Positions 31,606 to 45,035 of a DNA stretch of 64,000 nt are shown piece by piece. The stretch covers positions 29,727,906 to 29,791,905 of the forward strand of contig CM038221.1 in assembly GCA_021442155.1 (NCBI GenBank). Reading direction: 5' to 3'. The translations under genes and the position numbers were made by a program. This DNA comes from Cymbidium sinense (Eukaryota; Streptophyta; Magnoliopsida; Asparagales; Orchidaceae). Numbering within the stretch: the stretch's first letter is position 1; each line of letters opens with the position of its first letter. Under the pieces are notes generated by a model, which saw only the letters and a list, made by a program, of their open reading frames with translations, searched no databases and had not been told where the DNA came from.

Positions 31606-34600
31606 ACCTATTGGGGGTCATTTTATTGACCTCACTTTTTGAGTGAGGATTTAATCTTCCCACCATAGGTCTTGGAGTCTTCTAGACACTAAGAGCTCCT
31701 TAGTCTTAGGACACTTCTAGGGGCTAAGTGAACACTTAACCTAAACTTATAGACTTTAGGAGGGTTTGTCATAGGATTAGGCTAAGCCTTAGGACCCAAG
31801 GTGACTCACCCATCCTATGGCCTAAACAAGCTCATGCCTACCTCCTTAGCCAAAACCCAGATTAAACCCAAATTTAACAAAACTCAACAGAAATTTAAAT
31901 CAAATATATTTGAATTAAAATCTAAATTCAATTGAGCTTGGGTTGAGGTAATTAGGTCAATTAACCCGTTTAAACTCAAAATCACTTAAGTCCAAATAAA
32001 AAAATTAAATCAAAATTAAATCAAATTAAATTAAACTAAAAGCACATAATTAATACATAAACACCAACAAACCAAAAAAAATAAAAATAAATTAAAATAG
32101 GACATAAAGTCGTAAATAGATCATTTGACCTAGAGTTGACTCATAAGGGTCACACTAACTCAAAAGTCAATTAATTGAAATGTAGCCAAATTAAACCACT
32201 CCAAGAATTCAAAATCATCAAATGAAAATATTTAAATATAATTCTAAACAAATTTGAATCAAAAGAGGTCTTAAGTAGGTTGATTTGACCACTTAACTCA
32301 AATAAACTTAAATATACTTTATTAAGCCAAATCCAAATCAAATAAAATATGTATATTTAAATAATCTAAATCAAACATTCAAAATCAATTGAAACTCATA
32401 AATGGACATAATCTAACCTTTCATTGGATTTAATTTAACCAATTTATACATTTGAATTAATTGAACCCAATTTAACCTATTTAAGTTAAACAATCAATTT
32501 GAGTTAATCAATCAAATCAAGCTTAAACCAATTAAATACAAACATCTTAGATAAATAATCAAACGTAAATAAAATTAAAATTTAATTCTAAAATGGATAA
32601 TTGAGTTAAGGAAGCTAACTTAATTTATTTAGGCCAAAAGAATTAAAACTTAATCCAAATTAAATGAAACCAACTCAGCATAAATATTACAAATGATCAA
32701 TAAGATATAATTAAAATTAATTCTAAATTATCAAGCCAGTAATCATACTGGAGAAATCAAATTGACTTATTTGAGTCAAATAGATTAAGTCTAGCATAAA
32801 CTAAATCAAAACCCCATAAAATATGAATCAATTGAGCTTCAAATCATTCAAAGGATAATAATTTCAATCACCATCTAATGTTGATTGATCAAATGAAATT
32901 AACACAATGTAACCCAAATTAAAACAAACTCAAATGAATCAAACCAAACATTCAATTTCAAACTTAACTCAAGTGAAATTAAATTCAACTCATAGTCACT
33001 TAGGACTTGGCTTGGGTAGCCAATCAACATCATAAAAGGGTGAGGTGGCCATAAGGAATGAAGTGGAAACCATGTGTGAAGAGAAGATGAACATGAAGAA
33101 AAACCTCCTCCCCACTCCTTCATTGAATGAAGTTGATCCTACAGCCCAAAAAAGGCGACTTTGGGAGCAAAAATCTAAGATTTCCAATCACACATGGCCA
33201 ACCACCCCCCACCTCCCATCACCATTAATGGTGATTTTCAGCCACCATTAAGAGGGGAAGAAAAGAGGCCTCAAATATAATCCCCATTACGATAGTCATC
33301 TTCCAGAGCTTCCATTGAGCAGAATAAACCCATCCCCCACTCCCTTTCGAGGTAAAAACCATCAAATCTGAGGGGATTCCAACGAAGAGGCGGCGGTGGC
33401 CACAACGATCCAAGAGGAGAAAAGAACCTATATTCATTCCAACGCTTCATCTTGCATCCAAGGCGTGTTCGAATCAACTCGGCCACGGAAACCATCCCCG
33501 GTGAGGTAATTTTTGAATCCCAAAGCTGGTCATAGGATCTCTGGTTTGTGGAAATACTTGCATGATTTTAGGAAAATCCCTTAGATACTACTTGCACTTT
33601 CTATTTTACATGATCCTAATGCAAAAATAAGAGTTTTTTCTACGAGGTTCGTTGAGCTAATATGGACCCATGGGGGGTCGGTTTCGCATTCAGCAACTCA
33701 GGTTCGTCGGCTGGGAAGAAGAAAATCTAGCAGCCATCCAATCTCCTATTAATAGGAATGAACGACTAAGATTAGAAGGAGGTCGGCCTTGATTTGAACC
33801 CTTAGATCGCACCGTTCAATTTGGATCATCCAATCGATGAGCATTTTCCCACCCATTTTCCACACGAAACTGCACGACCCAATCGGGCTTCAACATGGAA
33901 CTGTGTGGATCAGTCAGCATGCTAACTAGTTTAGGAAGGAAATTAGGAATTTTCTGAATTTAAAAATTGTCAAAATTGCCTGAAACTTTATAAATTTATA
34001 AAAAATAAAATACTAATCAGAAAAATGCAAATAAAAGTTCTTGGATTTATCTTTTTGAGAGGAATCCAATAAGCCTAAAATCTCCAATTTATATTGAGCA
34101 TTTTGAGCTTAATTTAGCTTTTAGTGAAAACTAAATTTCATTAATAAATCTAAAAATATAAATCAAATTGATTTAAAATTTTTAAAGATTGAAATTGAGG
34201 TTAAAATACGCCTACCCTAAAAAGTTCAAGTCAAAATAACTTTTGGATTGGGAGATATTAAATTTCGAAGCTCAGATTATCTATTTTAGTAAAACAAATT
34301 AATAAACTTTATGAAAATTATAAAAATTTATCAAAATGGTTTGAAAACATTTTAATTAACATCATAGATCTAAAAATAAAAAAATAACAATAATAATCAT
34401 TAATAAGCTTCATTAAGTTGTCATTATCCCTTTATTTCAACCTAAACTAAATTAATTATGGTTGATCTTTAATTAAGTTAATCATCTAAGCTAAACACTT
34501 AATAAAATCAATTACAACAGATTAAATTTACCATTAATTAAAACCTTAATTAAAATTAACAATTAAATAAACTAAAAAATTAATCAATCACTAAACCAAT

Positions 34601-37600
34601 CTTAAATGATTCAACCTTTTAATCAAATCAATCATGATTAATTCAACTAATCATTAATTAGATTTTTTATGTTAAATCAATTAGGTAAGATGGACATCTA
34701 ATTAAGCCAATAAATAACTATTTAGATTAGTTTAATTAATCATTCAATAAATTAAACTCCTTAATAGCCCAATCCTTAATTGCTTAATAAGATAAAGACA
34801 TAATTAATCACCAATCTTATGTTAATTATCCAATCAAATTAAACTTAATCCTTCAACTAAGATAGATCTTTAACCAAACTTATAGTGAAATGTCACATTA
34901 AGTTAATTATTTATTTAAATAAAACTAAATTAAATTAAAGAAATCAATAAAAGACTTAAAGAAAATTAAACTAAATTTGGATAAAATAATTCAAATAAAG
35001 TAAACTAAGACAACCAATAATCAAACTTCTAATTACATAAGTTCATATCTTCATCCATAAATAATCAACCTAGTTAACTATACAAATCAAACTAATCTAA
35101 TTAAACCTATATCAAACATTGGATCTTAACCATATAAAACCACTTAATAACTTAAACTAAATTGAATGTTGATTAAGCATTAAACTCTAAATCAAATGAT
35201 TATAAATCCAATTCATCCTAGCTAATCATTTAACATTAATCATATTAAATCAAATAAAGTTAAGGTAAACTTAATCAAATCAATATATAACTAAATCAGT
35301 TCTAATTTAATCCATTTGGAATAAGATAACTAAGAACTAAATTAAACATGAACTCATAATTAAAGTATTAAATAAAATTCAATGAACATAATAAATGAAT
35401 GAAGTCAAATGAAACTCTAATTATAAATAATCAAGCATAATTGAAATAAAAATAAATAATTAAATTCACTTAATCTAAGCAAACAACAACAACAACAACA
35501 ACAACAACAATAATAATAATAATAATTTAGTCAATCAAATTTAAGCGAAATACTTAATTAAATTTATGATAAATATCTATTAAATCAAACCAGTCAAGTG
35601 TGGATAATTAATTCATTAAGTTCTAATTAAATAAATAATTAATTAATCTAACAATCTAGAATTGAATTACTTTTAATTAAATCTAATTAACTAAACATCT
35701 AATTAATGAAAACTTAATTTGAATAAATTAACCAATCATTTTAATAAATAAAATTGATTTAAATAAATCATATTAAAACTAATTCTTAAATCAAGCTTAA
35801 ATCAAACACTCAATTAAATGTATTGTCAAATTTTAATCAACATGATAATAATTAATTAGATCTTTAATTAATCTATAATTAATTTAATCACACCTCTTAA
35901 CTAAATTAATTATATAATTAAGTTAATCATATTGAACCTAAGCAAACCCATAAACTAATAAAACTAATCAAATCAAATCAAATTAAATTAAGATGAACTT
36001 TCATCAATTTAATACATAATCAAATTGAATCTAATTGAGCCTACTTAAAAAGATGAGTTAATTAACTATTGAATGTATGAATCTAATAATTAAATCAAAA
36101 TATAAACTCTTAATTAAATATTAACCAAACTCTAATCAAAATGATAAATGAATGAGATTAAATGAAATTTTAATCATAAATAATCAAACTCAATTAAAAT
36201 CAAAGCAAACTTTCAACTCATTTGATCCAATCGAACTATAAATAAATGAACTATAATCAAATCAAATAAACATAAAATTAAATCTAAACTCTAAAGTCAT
36301 CAAATCATATCGAAATTCGAATCAATATCAAAATAAGTTAAATAAAAATAAATCTCATAGCATATATTCTTTTGTAATCCAGGTTGTATAAGGATAAAGC
36401 TTCATTTTACCCATTTTTTTCGTTTTACGGTGTATTAGAGCCTTTTATTTTTTTATGCAATTTATACATATTTAATTGATGTTTTGTTTAGATTGTGCAT
36501 TAGAACATCATACTTTTCATAGTTTCATAATGTTTGATGTTTGAATGTATAGCCTGGATGCGGTAGGCTCTTTGGATAAAATTAATTTTTCTATCCAACT
36601 AATCACTCATAATTAATTTTAATCAACTCACAACCTCATCATAAACCCTAGGTTTTAAATAAGATAAAAAAAAAAGTTTAGCAACCCCTTAGTTGTATGT
36701 TGTATGTCTCACATCATGAATATCATATTCCTTCTTCCTCGAATATGGGGGATTTCCATCCTTGCACAATAGGGGAATGCTTGACCTGTGGGGGCATCAC
36801 TTGTGATGGAGAACTCCCCATTCTCGCTGATTTAGCCAACAATCAACTTTCATCATGTATTTATGCATAAAGAAATCCCAAGCCTTTGTTAAAATGAATG
36901 AGTCAAAAGTAATAAAATTTGAAAAAATTTGTATTTTAGACTAAGTCATATGCTTATACCACTCATGCTCTAGTCTCATAGAGAGTGGGTTTAAGACTTT
37001 AGTTTCTTTCAAATTAAATAATTAATGTAGCTATCTTGCAATACATAAGACCAGACTACATGAATTTAAAGCGAATGAGGTGTTAGCTAGCGGCCACTCT
37101 GGGCGGTTGTAAGTCCAGAAGTCGTACGAGTTTATCCTCTCTTGTGGAGATAATCCCTTATGTCTATTTTTCGATTAGATTTAGGTCGTGCTTTAGCTTA
37201 TGCTAAAATTTCCTAAATTCAAGATCTAAGGTAGCTATTTTCTTCGAGCAAGAAATATAAATCCTCACCTCTTACGCATTTCCACAAACTTATGTTGATG
37301 GATAATAAGCCCTGACAATCTAATGAATTTCAACTCGAACAAAATAATTCTCTCCACTTTCAAATATATAAAGGCCAATATGATAGATTGGAATGCTCAA
37401 TAGGTTTCCTAGTATCATGAGCATTTTCTACTTGTTCTCATTTGGATTCTAAAACAAGTCTTTACACTTGATCTATCACACTTAATTTTCCAAGATAGCC
37501 AATTTGATTGTTTCGTTTCTTAAACCTGGTGAGAGCTAAGAACGTAAAATAAATCATACTTTATTTTTTTTTTAAGTATAAAAGGGAAAGATCTTTGGTA

Positions 37601-37750
37601 TATTAGAAGACTCATCATCTTAGGAGTCCTGGTGATTAGGTCCATTATAGGGTGATATTTTTATCTTTCGAGATATAACTTCAGTCGTGCCGTCACTTAA
37701 GTACATATCCACAAATATATATAAATCCCTCTAAGGCCTTTTGTGTTTCA
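31606..37750 (+). mobile_element. Long 3' LTR, plus orientation, of the Ty3/gypsy element
   Basis: It begins after 'ATTGGGGGTC', parallels 7,658 onward ('CTCCTTAGTCTTAGGACAC' at 31,708), and its body is the reverse complement of 21,980-26,450. It passes 'GGTTGTATAAGGATAAAGC' at about 36,384 and 'GCCTGGATGCGGTAGGCTC' at about 36,553. The terminal part, with 'TTCCTAGTATCATGAGCATT' near 37,410, matches 20,290-21,700. The length of about 6.1 kb is extreme for an LTR. The 3' boundary near 37,750 is where similarity to the other copy fades. The G-rich tract at 31,596 is a plausible polypurine tract but is short. Confidence 0.6.
35481..35527. repeat. (CAA)n(TAA)n compound microsatellite
   Basis: About ten CAA units are followed by several TAA units. 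The repeat lies inside the plus-oriented LTR. Confidence 0.95.
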
Positions 37751-38129
37751 TGAAATACAGGTTAAAATACTTCTCTAATGAAACATAAAGGAATTTTTAA
37801 TTTTATTTTATATAAAGTGCCTTTGATAAGAGGTTGTCTTCTAGGGATTAATCAGTCCTAATTTTCTTATATTTTAAATAATTTTTTTGTATATATCGTT
37901 ATGCATCATTACACTGAAAATTATTATAAACTTCGCATTTTTCCAAGTTTTTTAAAATTTGTACGCCATTTCATACGCTGTAACAATTATTTAGTAAATA
38001 GTCGAGGGAAAAAAATGTATACTACAGCCATGCAATATAGCACATATTCATTTTAATTTTGATTTTATCATATTATTTCTCTAAATTTTTGTGCACAATT
38101 CTCTTTTAAGTCTCGCTCTCTCTCTATAG

Positions 38130-38209
<80 letters not shown>

Positions 38210-38986
38210 GTTGCCATTTGAATTTTATTGGATTTGATTACAAGTGTTATGAATGATAGCTCACTTTGAAAAAGAGAGATTATTATATGCAGAATTCAAA
38301 ATATCTAAATTTTTGTATATTTAGTTGTGTATTATTATATACACATGAGAATTTATGCTATGTATATAATAATACAAAGTCAATACATAATAATCCGAAC
38401 AATCAGGATTACACATATAATAATTTTTCTTTAAAAAACATGCATTAATATGATGGACTTAGAAGTATTTCCATTATTTTTTTCTTGATTTTACTCTCTT
38501 AGTTCATACCTTTAACATTTAGATGATAAGATAAGAAATTATGAGGCATTTTGAGTGGACAATTATCTGATTTTTAATTTAATGATTTCGTAAAGAAAGT
38601 TTTACAAATAACCCATAAAAATAAATCTTCTATTCATTAAGATAGATTAAGATATTGATGTTGATCCCGCATTTACTTCACAACTCAAATTTATTGAATA
38701 GACCAAATTGATGAGCTATAAATGAGATATTATACGAATTGAGTTAATAATAATTTAAGTACTTTTAAAATTGCTCGAGTATCAAATACTCATAAGACAA
38801 ACATTGCAAACTAACTCAAAATCTTAAATTCATCCAAAAAATAATCACTAATAATATTATTTGAGTCATTGCATAAAATAAATAAAAAAATAAAAATACT
38901 TAGGTAAGGATGTAACTTTGATACAGTGACCAACAAAAATTAATGAATGGGAATTAAAATACATGTTATTCATCTTGAAATTTAAG

Positions 38987-39063
<77 letters not shown>

Positions 39064-39189
39064 CTTTGTTCATAATATCAAGTAAGATAAAAAAAACTAC
39101 GTTCTAGTTCACAATGTGGCTTAAATGAAAGTTACATTTGAAATTTATGCTTCACCTCTTTTAATAAAATCGAGCAAGAAAAATTTTAA

Positions 39190-39223
<34 letters not shown>

Positions 39224-39378
39224 GATAAAAAAAGGATAATAATGGCTTCATTTAAACTCCCACGATTTCAATTCAAATATCACGTTTCCAATAAATTATA
39301 TTAATAATTTTGCCATTTTTTTAAGTTCAAATAATTATCATAATTTTAAAATATATGATCAGTAATTTATTTTGAAGT

Positions 39379-39423
<45 letters not shown>

Positions 39424-40500
39424 GTATATGAGGTTGTTTCATTTTAGTTTAAAAAATAATAATAAATAAATAATCTCATGCGTTAACAATAAAATTGATC
39501 GTATATCTGAAATTAGGTGTTTGATAAATATAAAATAAATTTTAAAAAAAATCTATTTTTATATCTTCAGCCACATAAATTTTATTATTATAATTCCTTT
39601 GATTACTTTTTGTCTGCAAGCCACTTAAGCCCATACTCTTCACAATGAAATGATATAGAAATAAAAAAATAAAATGAAATAAAAAAGATAACTGCTTTGT
39701 TTTATAATATTTATATATATTTTTTGTATTAACCTACACTCCTCACCGCCCAAATGATCCAATGGCCAAGTCTCTCTCAGCCCATTCGAGTAGAATAAAC
39801 AAACAATTTTTTTTACTTATCTGCCTCGAGGCCCTCCACGTGCAACGACTTTAAAAAAAATGAAAAAAAAAACGACACTAAAAGACTTCTTTTTTGATTT
39901 TATTTGAATGAGCATATCATTATGATTAATTTCATAAAAGTTTAACATTATATTCATCATTTACATATATCAAATCCTCACTTTACTAAAAAAAAAAGAA
40001 CTCTTCAATTCCTCTATCGGGGCCGGCTTTTTTTTTTTGTTCCTTTTTTTCTTTGATCCCTAACTCTAACCGGCCTCAACCTTTTTCGACTCCTCACCTC
40101 CAATCGAGCATCAAGCCACACGAAGGATCTTGATTCGCACGTATTAATCTTTTTTTCTTTTTAGATCCTTGGAAACTTTTTTTTTCTTCTTTGTTTCGTC
40201 TTTAAACATCGAGTATAATTTTGCTGGGTCCGATCTCAGGTTTTGATATGTTTTTTTTTTTTTGTGAGCTTTCTAACTGCATAAGAATGGTGAGCTATGT
40301 TTGTAATCTTTCAAAGACTTTTAAAACTTGGAGAGATGAGGTGTTCTGTTTATTCTCTTATCTATCTCTTAACTCTCAAATTCTTTTCCTTTTTTTTTCT
40401 GTTTTTGGCCATGAGATGGATTGTATTAATGGGATTTTAAATCCTATGATTCATAGGAATTAACACTTTTTTGGTTTTAATCCTTTCAATTTATTGAAAA
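37751..40500. other. AT-rich spacer with several long microsatellites; no gene seen
   Basis: I see no recognisable coding sequence. The stretch contains long TA runs at 38,131-38,207 and 38,990-39,061, an (ATA)n run at 39,190-39,223, and a TA/TATG run at 39,381-39,430. From 39,990 to 40,250 are poly-T/poly-C tracts and GC-richer bits, which may be remnants of a promoter-like region. Confidence 0.7.
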
Positions 40501-40768
40501 TCTGGATTTGTATGATTTACAATATTCTAATTGAATTTCTGCTCTTTCTCATGGAGAAGCTCTCTCTCTCTCTCTCTCTCTCTCTTTCGAACTAAAAAAA
40601 AAAAAAGAGGGTTTTAATCCTCTCACGTTTACTGAAATCTGGATTTGCATAGTTTATTATATCCTACTTAAATTTCTGCTCTTTCTCGTGAAAAAGTTTG
40701 TCGTCGGTCTCTCTCTCTCTCTCTCTCTTTATGATCTACATGAAACCAAAAGAAATGTCCCTAAAAAA
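40463..40768. repeat. Left part of a CT-rich tandem repeat array interrupted by the Pack-MULE
   Basis: Two units of about 150 bp are present. Each contains 'GAAATCTGGATTTG.AT', 'TTTCTGCTCTTTCTC.TG', a (CT)10-15 run, and a 'TTATGATCTA'-like plus poly-A tail. Copies of the same unit continue at 45,790-46,140, on the other side of the element. The element therefore inserted into, or next to, a pre-existing minisatellite. Confidence 0.8.
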
Positions 40769-41162
40769 GGGGTTTTTACATACATACCACTCTAAATTAT
40801 ACAATTTACTCATTTAATACATCAAACTTTAATATTACTCGTATACCACGTCAAATATTATCGTAAATTATTTTTACCATTCCGTAAGTCTTTTTAAAGT
40901 GGAGACGGAGCAGTGACGGACTATTCCCGGATATTTCTGTTGGTCGAACGTTCAGTTCGCGCGTTTTTCCTCTTGCCTCTGCTTTTCTGCTGCCTATGTA
41001 TTTTTGATTCCTCGAGATTGAGAGAGTGAGAGAGTGAGAGAGTGAGAGAGTGAGAGAGCGATAGAGAGTGATTCCTCGTCGTGAAAAAATAGTCCCTCAT
41101 TCTCTCAGTCTTGAATCGAGATTCGCCCCTCATTCTCGTTCCGTCCGTGCGAGCCTCTCTCC
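40769..41162 (+). repeat. Left terminal inverted repeat of the Pack-MULE
   Basis: The outer 150 bp are AT-rich and carry the TTACATACATACCAC motif. The inner part is GC-richer and includes a GAGAGT minisatellite (about 41,020-41,060), 'TCCCTCATTCTCTCAGTC' and 'CCTCATTCTCGTTCCGTCC'. In Mutator-type elements the TIR often supplies promoter and 5' untranslated sequence. Here the captured hydroxylase frame begins right after it. Confidence 0.9.
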
Positions 41163-41340
41163 CGTCTCGAGCAGCAGGCGAGCCAATATCCGTTCGTCTG
41201 GAGCGTCCGAACTAGACTCCTCCCTCCCTTTGTCTCGTTCGGCCCCCGAGCGGCTAAAGGGAATTCCAGTTTCCGTGCTCCCTCTCATCCGGACGAGATC
41301 CTCTTCCTTCCCCCCTGCAATCGAAAGTTCAAGTCCAACA

Positions 41341-41859
41341 GAGAAACTCATCCAACCATCTGTTCCAGTTCAACTAATCCAGATCTTTGTAGCAATGATT
41401 GTGATGGATACATGGCAATATTTCATGCATCGCTACATGCATCAGAACAAGTTCCTGTATCGTCACATTCACTCGCAACATCACAAGCTGGTTGATCCTT
41501 ATGCAATCGGAGCTCTTTATAACCATCCGCTGGAAGGTCTCCTTTTGGACACATTTGGAGGTGCCATTTCCTTCTTGATTTCTGGGATGACTGCTCAAAC
41601 AGCAGTTTTCTTTTTTTGTTTTGCCGTGATCAAGACTGTTGATGATCACTGTGGCCTTTGGCTTCCTGGCAATATTTTCCACATCGTCTTTCAAAACAAC
41701 ACGGCTTATCATGACATCCACCATCAGCTCCAGGGAGCAAAATATAACTACTCTCAGCCATTCTTTTCAATATGGGATAGAGTGCTGGGAACCCACATGC
41801 CCTACAGGTTAGTTAACCGGGAAGAAGGTGGTTTTGAGGCCAGGCAGTTGAAGGATTAG
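41341..41859 (+). pseudogene. SBH: Captured C-terminal catalytic part of sphinganine C4-hydroxylase (SBH type)
   Basis: Homology begins at about 41,341 ('EKLIQPSVPVQLIQIFVAMI') and runs without a stop to TAG at 41,857. The fatty-acid-hydroxylase superfamily histidine boxes are complete: HRYMH, HSQHH and HDIHH, plus 'KTVDDHCGLWLPGN' between them. They would bind the di-iron centre that hydroxylates C4 of sphinganine in the ER to make phytosphingosine. A normal plant protein is about 255-260 residues. Here the first roughly 90 residues with the N-terminal membrane segments are missing. The frame is open upstream to about 41,068, but the only AUG is at 41,395, just before the first His box, giving 154 residues. 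The upstream 'MIPRREK...' reading depends on a GTG and is not a credible plant start. No intron is present. Intactness suggests a young capture, but activity is doubtful without the N-terminus. Confidence 0.85.
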
Positions 41860-43560
41860 CTTAAAGCTCTAGAATGTGTCAGCCATTAGCCTGATGATGT
41901 TTATATGGATGAGATTGTGGGTGAGTTTTCTTTCTTGATAAATTGTTCTTTCGCTTGTCTCTGTATTCTGCAGTATTAGAATGGTTTTGCACGACTCTTA
42001 CAGAAGGAATCATGTTATTATTAGATCTGAATATTAAGATTGACCTGTAGAGTCTGGATTTCATGTTTTTTTTTGTTGGAAATGATGCATTTAATTAAGC
42101 TCTTCTGATGTACATAGCAGTTGCAGATACTGGATTTGCTTTCTTAGTGCCTCATTCCTTCGATTAAATGCATTACATGCTTATATTTTAGTTTAAAAAT
42201 GCTTCAATAAAAGTGATAACTGGCCTTATTTTTTTCAAAAAAAGATTTTTTTTTTTATTGATTTCTTTCAAAATGAGATGACTGCTGTGCTATCTCTGTA
42301 ATATTTATATGTAGTTGAATGATTCCAATTCAATGGCACAGGTTGCCATCCACAACAAACATGTTAATATGGGATTCATGAAGCTCAATTTCTTACATTA
42401 GTCTCTCTATCTGAAAAGGAAGAATTGATCATGTCAAGACAGTTGTCTGTAACCCAAATGTCTGATATATATATATTTATTTATGAACAAGTTGCATCTT
42501 TCGATAATTTTGATTTCAAAAGTGAGAATTACAAAATGGTTTAAAGGTAGATATATAAGCTGTTAAATCTCTTGGATAGTATTGAATGGTTTTGATTAGT
42601 TAAGTGCGTGAATCAAATTAAACTTTTAAAAGAATATTTATATGTTGTTGGACCATATAGAGATCTTTAATTTTTTTAATCAATCATTAAACGACGAAAG
42701 TCAAGCTTTTCTATGTTATATATGTAATCAAAGGTGTGGATTTTGAGTTTAAAGGTTAGGAGGAATGGTAATTGCAAATATATATCTTAGGAGAATAAAA
42801 AGGTTCATCACATGTATACTTCCATGCAAAAATAGGAATTCATGATAATTTTACTTTAGCTTATATTTTGTCAATCACATTTAATTTGTTAATCAACAAC
42901 ATTAATCTTAAATCTCACTAGTAAAATTAATAAGAAATAAAATTTCATAAATTTTTTACAATAATTATATTTAAGAATTTTTGCTGATATAACGCCCTAT
43001 CTAGGCTTAATATTTTTGTGAGGTGATGAAGGCAATGGGATTTATAGGAGAAATTTTGGGAGGTTTCTTTTTGTATTTTAGATTGGTGGCGAGAAGCTAA
43101 CGGTCATTTTTTTTAAGAAAAACAATGTAGAGGCACACGAACAATATGTGGTTTTAACTAATAAACTTTGATTAATCAGACAAGCCAAGTCTGTTTTGTT
43201 TCGGTTGCGTCGCTGGTTTTGTTCTAGTTATTATAAATTTGGCTTTGATGAATCGGATAGAAATATCAGATCGAAATTTACCTGAAATTATGAAAAATGC
43301 ATCATCTCAATCTAATTCATTAAGAGCCAATTTCAGTTAGCTTGGTCCTATCCATGATTACACTATTTTTGAAGTGGGAAAATTTGATTTTTTTTTCTTA
43401 AATATAATAAAATTTATCAAGTACGAGTTTCACAAACAGAAGATTATCATGTTTTTTGATAGAAAAGGCAGCTGTCAAACAGAAGGATCTCTATGCATCA
43501 ATAAATTACAAAATATTTCACCTGCCTTGCCTTATCCAAAAATTGAGAAAGCAAAATAGA
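41860..43560 (+). other. Pack-MULE interior: probable SBH 3' UTR, then unassigned sequence
   Basis: The first 300-400 bp after the SBH stop are T-rich with 'TTTGTTGGAAATGATGC' and look like a captured 3' UTR. From about 42,200 to 43,560 the DNA is AT-rich with no coding similarity that I recognise. A short stretch near 42,990-43,110 ('AACGCCCTATCTAGGC') is GC-richer but unassigned. Confidence 0.4.
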
Positions 43561-43679
43561 AAGTGAGCTTAAAAAAAATAACTCTGAAAAGAAAATTGAA
43601 AAATCAGACAAAATCAACAATAGAACAATGACATATCACATTTCAAACAAATAACTTATTGTCTCAATTTTCAAATCAT

Positions 43680-44059
43680 ATCAATATACAGATTAAGTTT
43701 ACAGACAGGACTTAAAACAGGGCTTCTTATTCCAAGACTTGCAGACCAAAATAAAATATAAACGACACTCCAACAAAATCCAATCTGCTCTGATTATGAT
43801 GATAACTCACACAAATAATAATAATATCACATTAACAGCGGCACACTGATGGCTTTATAAGGAAACCTATTTACAGCTAGCAATAAATCAAACAGATACA
43901 TATAGGATGATAGGCAAAATGGAAGACAGCAATCCTATATACCTGCAATCCACACTTTTATAAAACAAGGTGGAAAGATTGCAGTCGAAAACAAGCACAG
44001 AAAGCTGATGCAGATTATCACGACTAAAGATGGAAATGCTAAGATCAATGATTGGAAGA
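43680..44059 (-). other. Probable 3' untranslated region of the captured FLP/MYB124 fragment
   Basis: On the minus strand this follows directly after the TGA at 44,062-44,060. It has the base composition of a plant 3' UTR and no open frame of note. The assignment is by position only. Confidence 0.4.
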
Positions 44060-44203
44060 TCATAGGATATCAAGAATAACTCTTTTGCACGATTGCGACT
44101 GGTTTGAATTGGGGCGAGGATCTCTTTTGCAAGGTGTTTGGTTCGTATTTGAGACAGACTTTGAAGAAGAAGCTCCCAAGACGCTTAACAGAAATTTTCT
44201 CTC
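44060..44203 (-). pseudogene. FLP/MYB124-like: Captured last exon of a FOUR LIPS/MYB88-type R2R3-MYB gene
   Basis: On the minus strand, after an acceptor 'AAAATTTTCAG', a 144 bp exon encodes 47 residues starting 'ERKFLLSVLGASSSK' and ending 'SCKRVILDIL' before TGA. Plant FLP/MYB88 proteins end with an 'ERSFLLK.LG....' block and a final 'CKR.LLHSL'-type tail, so this is the C-terminal exon. FLP/MYB88 regulators limit divisions in the stomatal lineage by binding cell-cycle gene promoters. The exon lies 200 bp downstream of an R3-MYB exon, whereas in the intact gene many exons lie between them. An internal deletion or selective capture is implied. Confidence 0.8.
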
Positions 44204-44405
44204 CTGAAAATTTTTAAATAAAATAATATCAAAAATACATACATATAAAAAATTTAATAATTTCATCTCCCTTCACACCCTTGGCTAACACCACCAAATC
44301 ACTTAACATTAGGTGACAAAGAGACTGATACCATTCAATGAAACATGCTTAGTATTCACAGAACAACAAAAAATATCTTCTGTTGTACGCAGCTGTTTCC
44401 ATTAC

Positions 44406-44461
44406 CTCCCTGTAACCACCTTTGCAATTTCTGTCCATCGGTTCCCAAATATCTTCTGAGC
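44406..44461 (-). pseudogene. FLP/MYB124-like: Captured R3-MYB exon of the same FLP/MYB88-type gene
   Basis: Between acceptor 'GATGTGCAG' and donor GTAATGG, the minus strand has a 56 bp exon reading 'AQKIFGNRWTEIAKVVTG' plus a split Arg codon. This is the second helix region of the R3 MYB repeat, and the wording 'LFGNRWTEIAKVVSGR' is diagnostic of FLP/MYB88. The preceding R2 repeat and the recognition helix ('TDNAVKNRF') exons are absent from the window. The fragment cannot bind DNA as a MYB protein. Splice sites are intact, so it could still be spliced into a TIR-driven transcript. Confidence 0.85.
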
Positions 44462-45035
44462 CTGCACATCAACTCAGAACTCAAAAATCAAAAGACAAAT
44501 TTTTTATTAAAAAAAGAGCAATATTGAAGTGGTTGTTTGGTTGCAAGATTCAGGAAGTGTTCACGGGGGATTTAATGTATACCCAACCAAAGAAACATTT
44601 TTTTTTTAAATGTGTGGTATTACCATTAGCCTTCCAACGTAAGAAATATTGCATATCTTGACAAATTGTTCAAATCAAATGATGCTCTATGTATATCTCC
44701 TAGAGTAGCTGGAGCTACTGAAGTACTGAAGAATATAATCTCGATTTGATGATTAAGCATTTAACTTCTCATCTTATATTTCTTGAATTCAAAATTTGAT
44801 CGAGGTTATTAAAGCCACCCTAAATTCTGGATTTAATAAATCCTGCCAACAATAGAAATTAAAGGATCTGATTGTAGAATTTTAAGATTTAGTAAATCTC
44901 AATCCTTGTGTCAGAACAATTTCAAGGTTTAGCTTGGATTAAAATACTGATAATGAAGTAATTTGTTAGGCAGAAATGCGCCTAATAGTAAAAGAATTCA
45001 GAAAAAAAATAAATAAATAAAGGTAAGAGTGTAAC

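Noticed and set aside
41068..41394. 263-residue reading of the hydroxylase frame starting at 41,068
   Set aside because: It starts on GTG, which is not a normal plant initiation codon. The roughly 90 extra residues are TIR and leader sequence rich in Ser/Arg and show no family resemblance. Only the part from about 41,341 is homologous.
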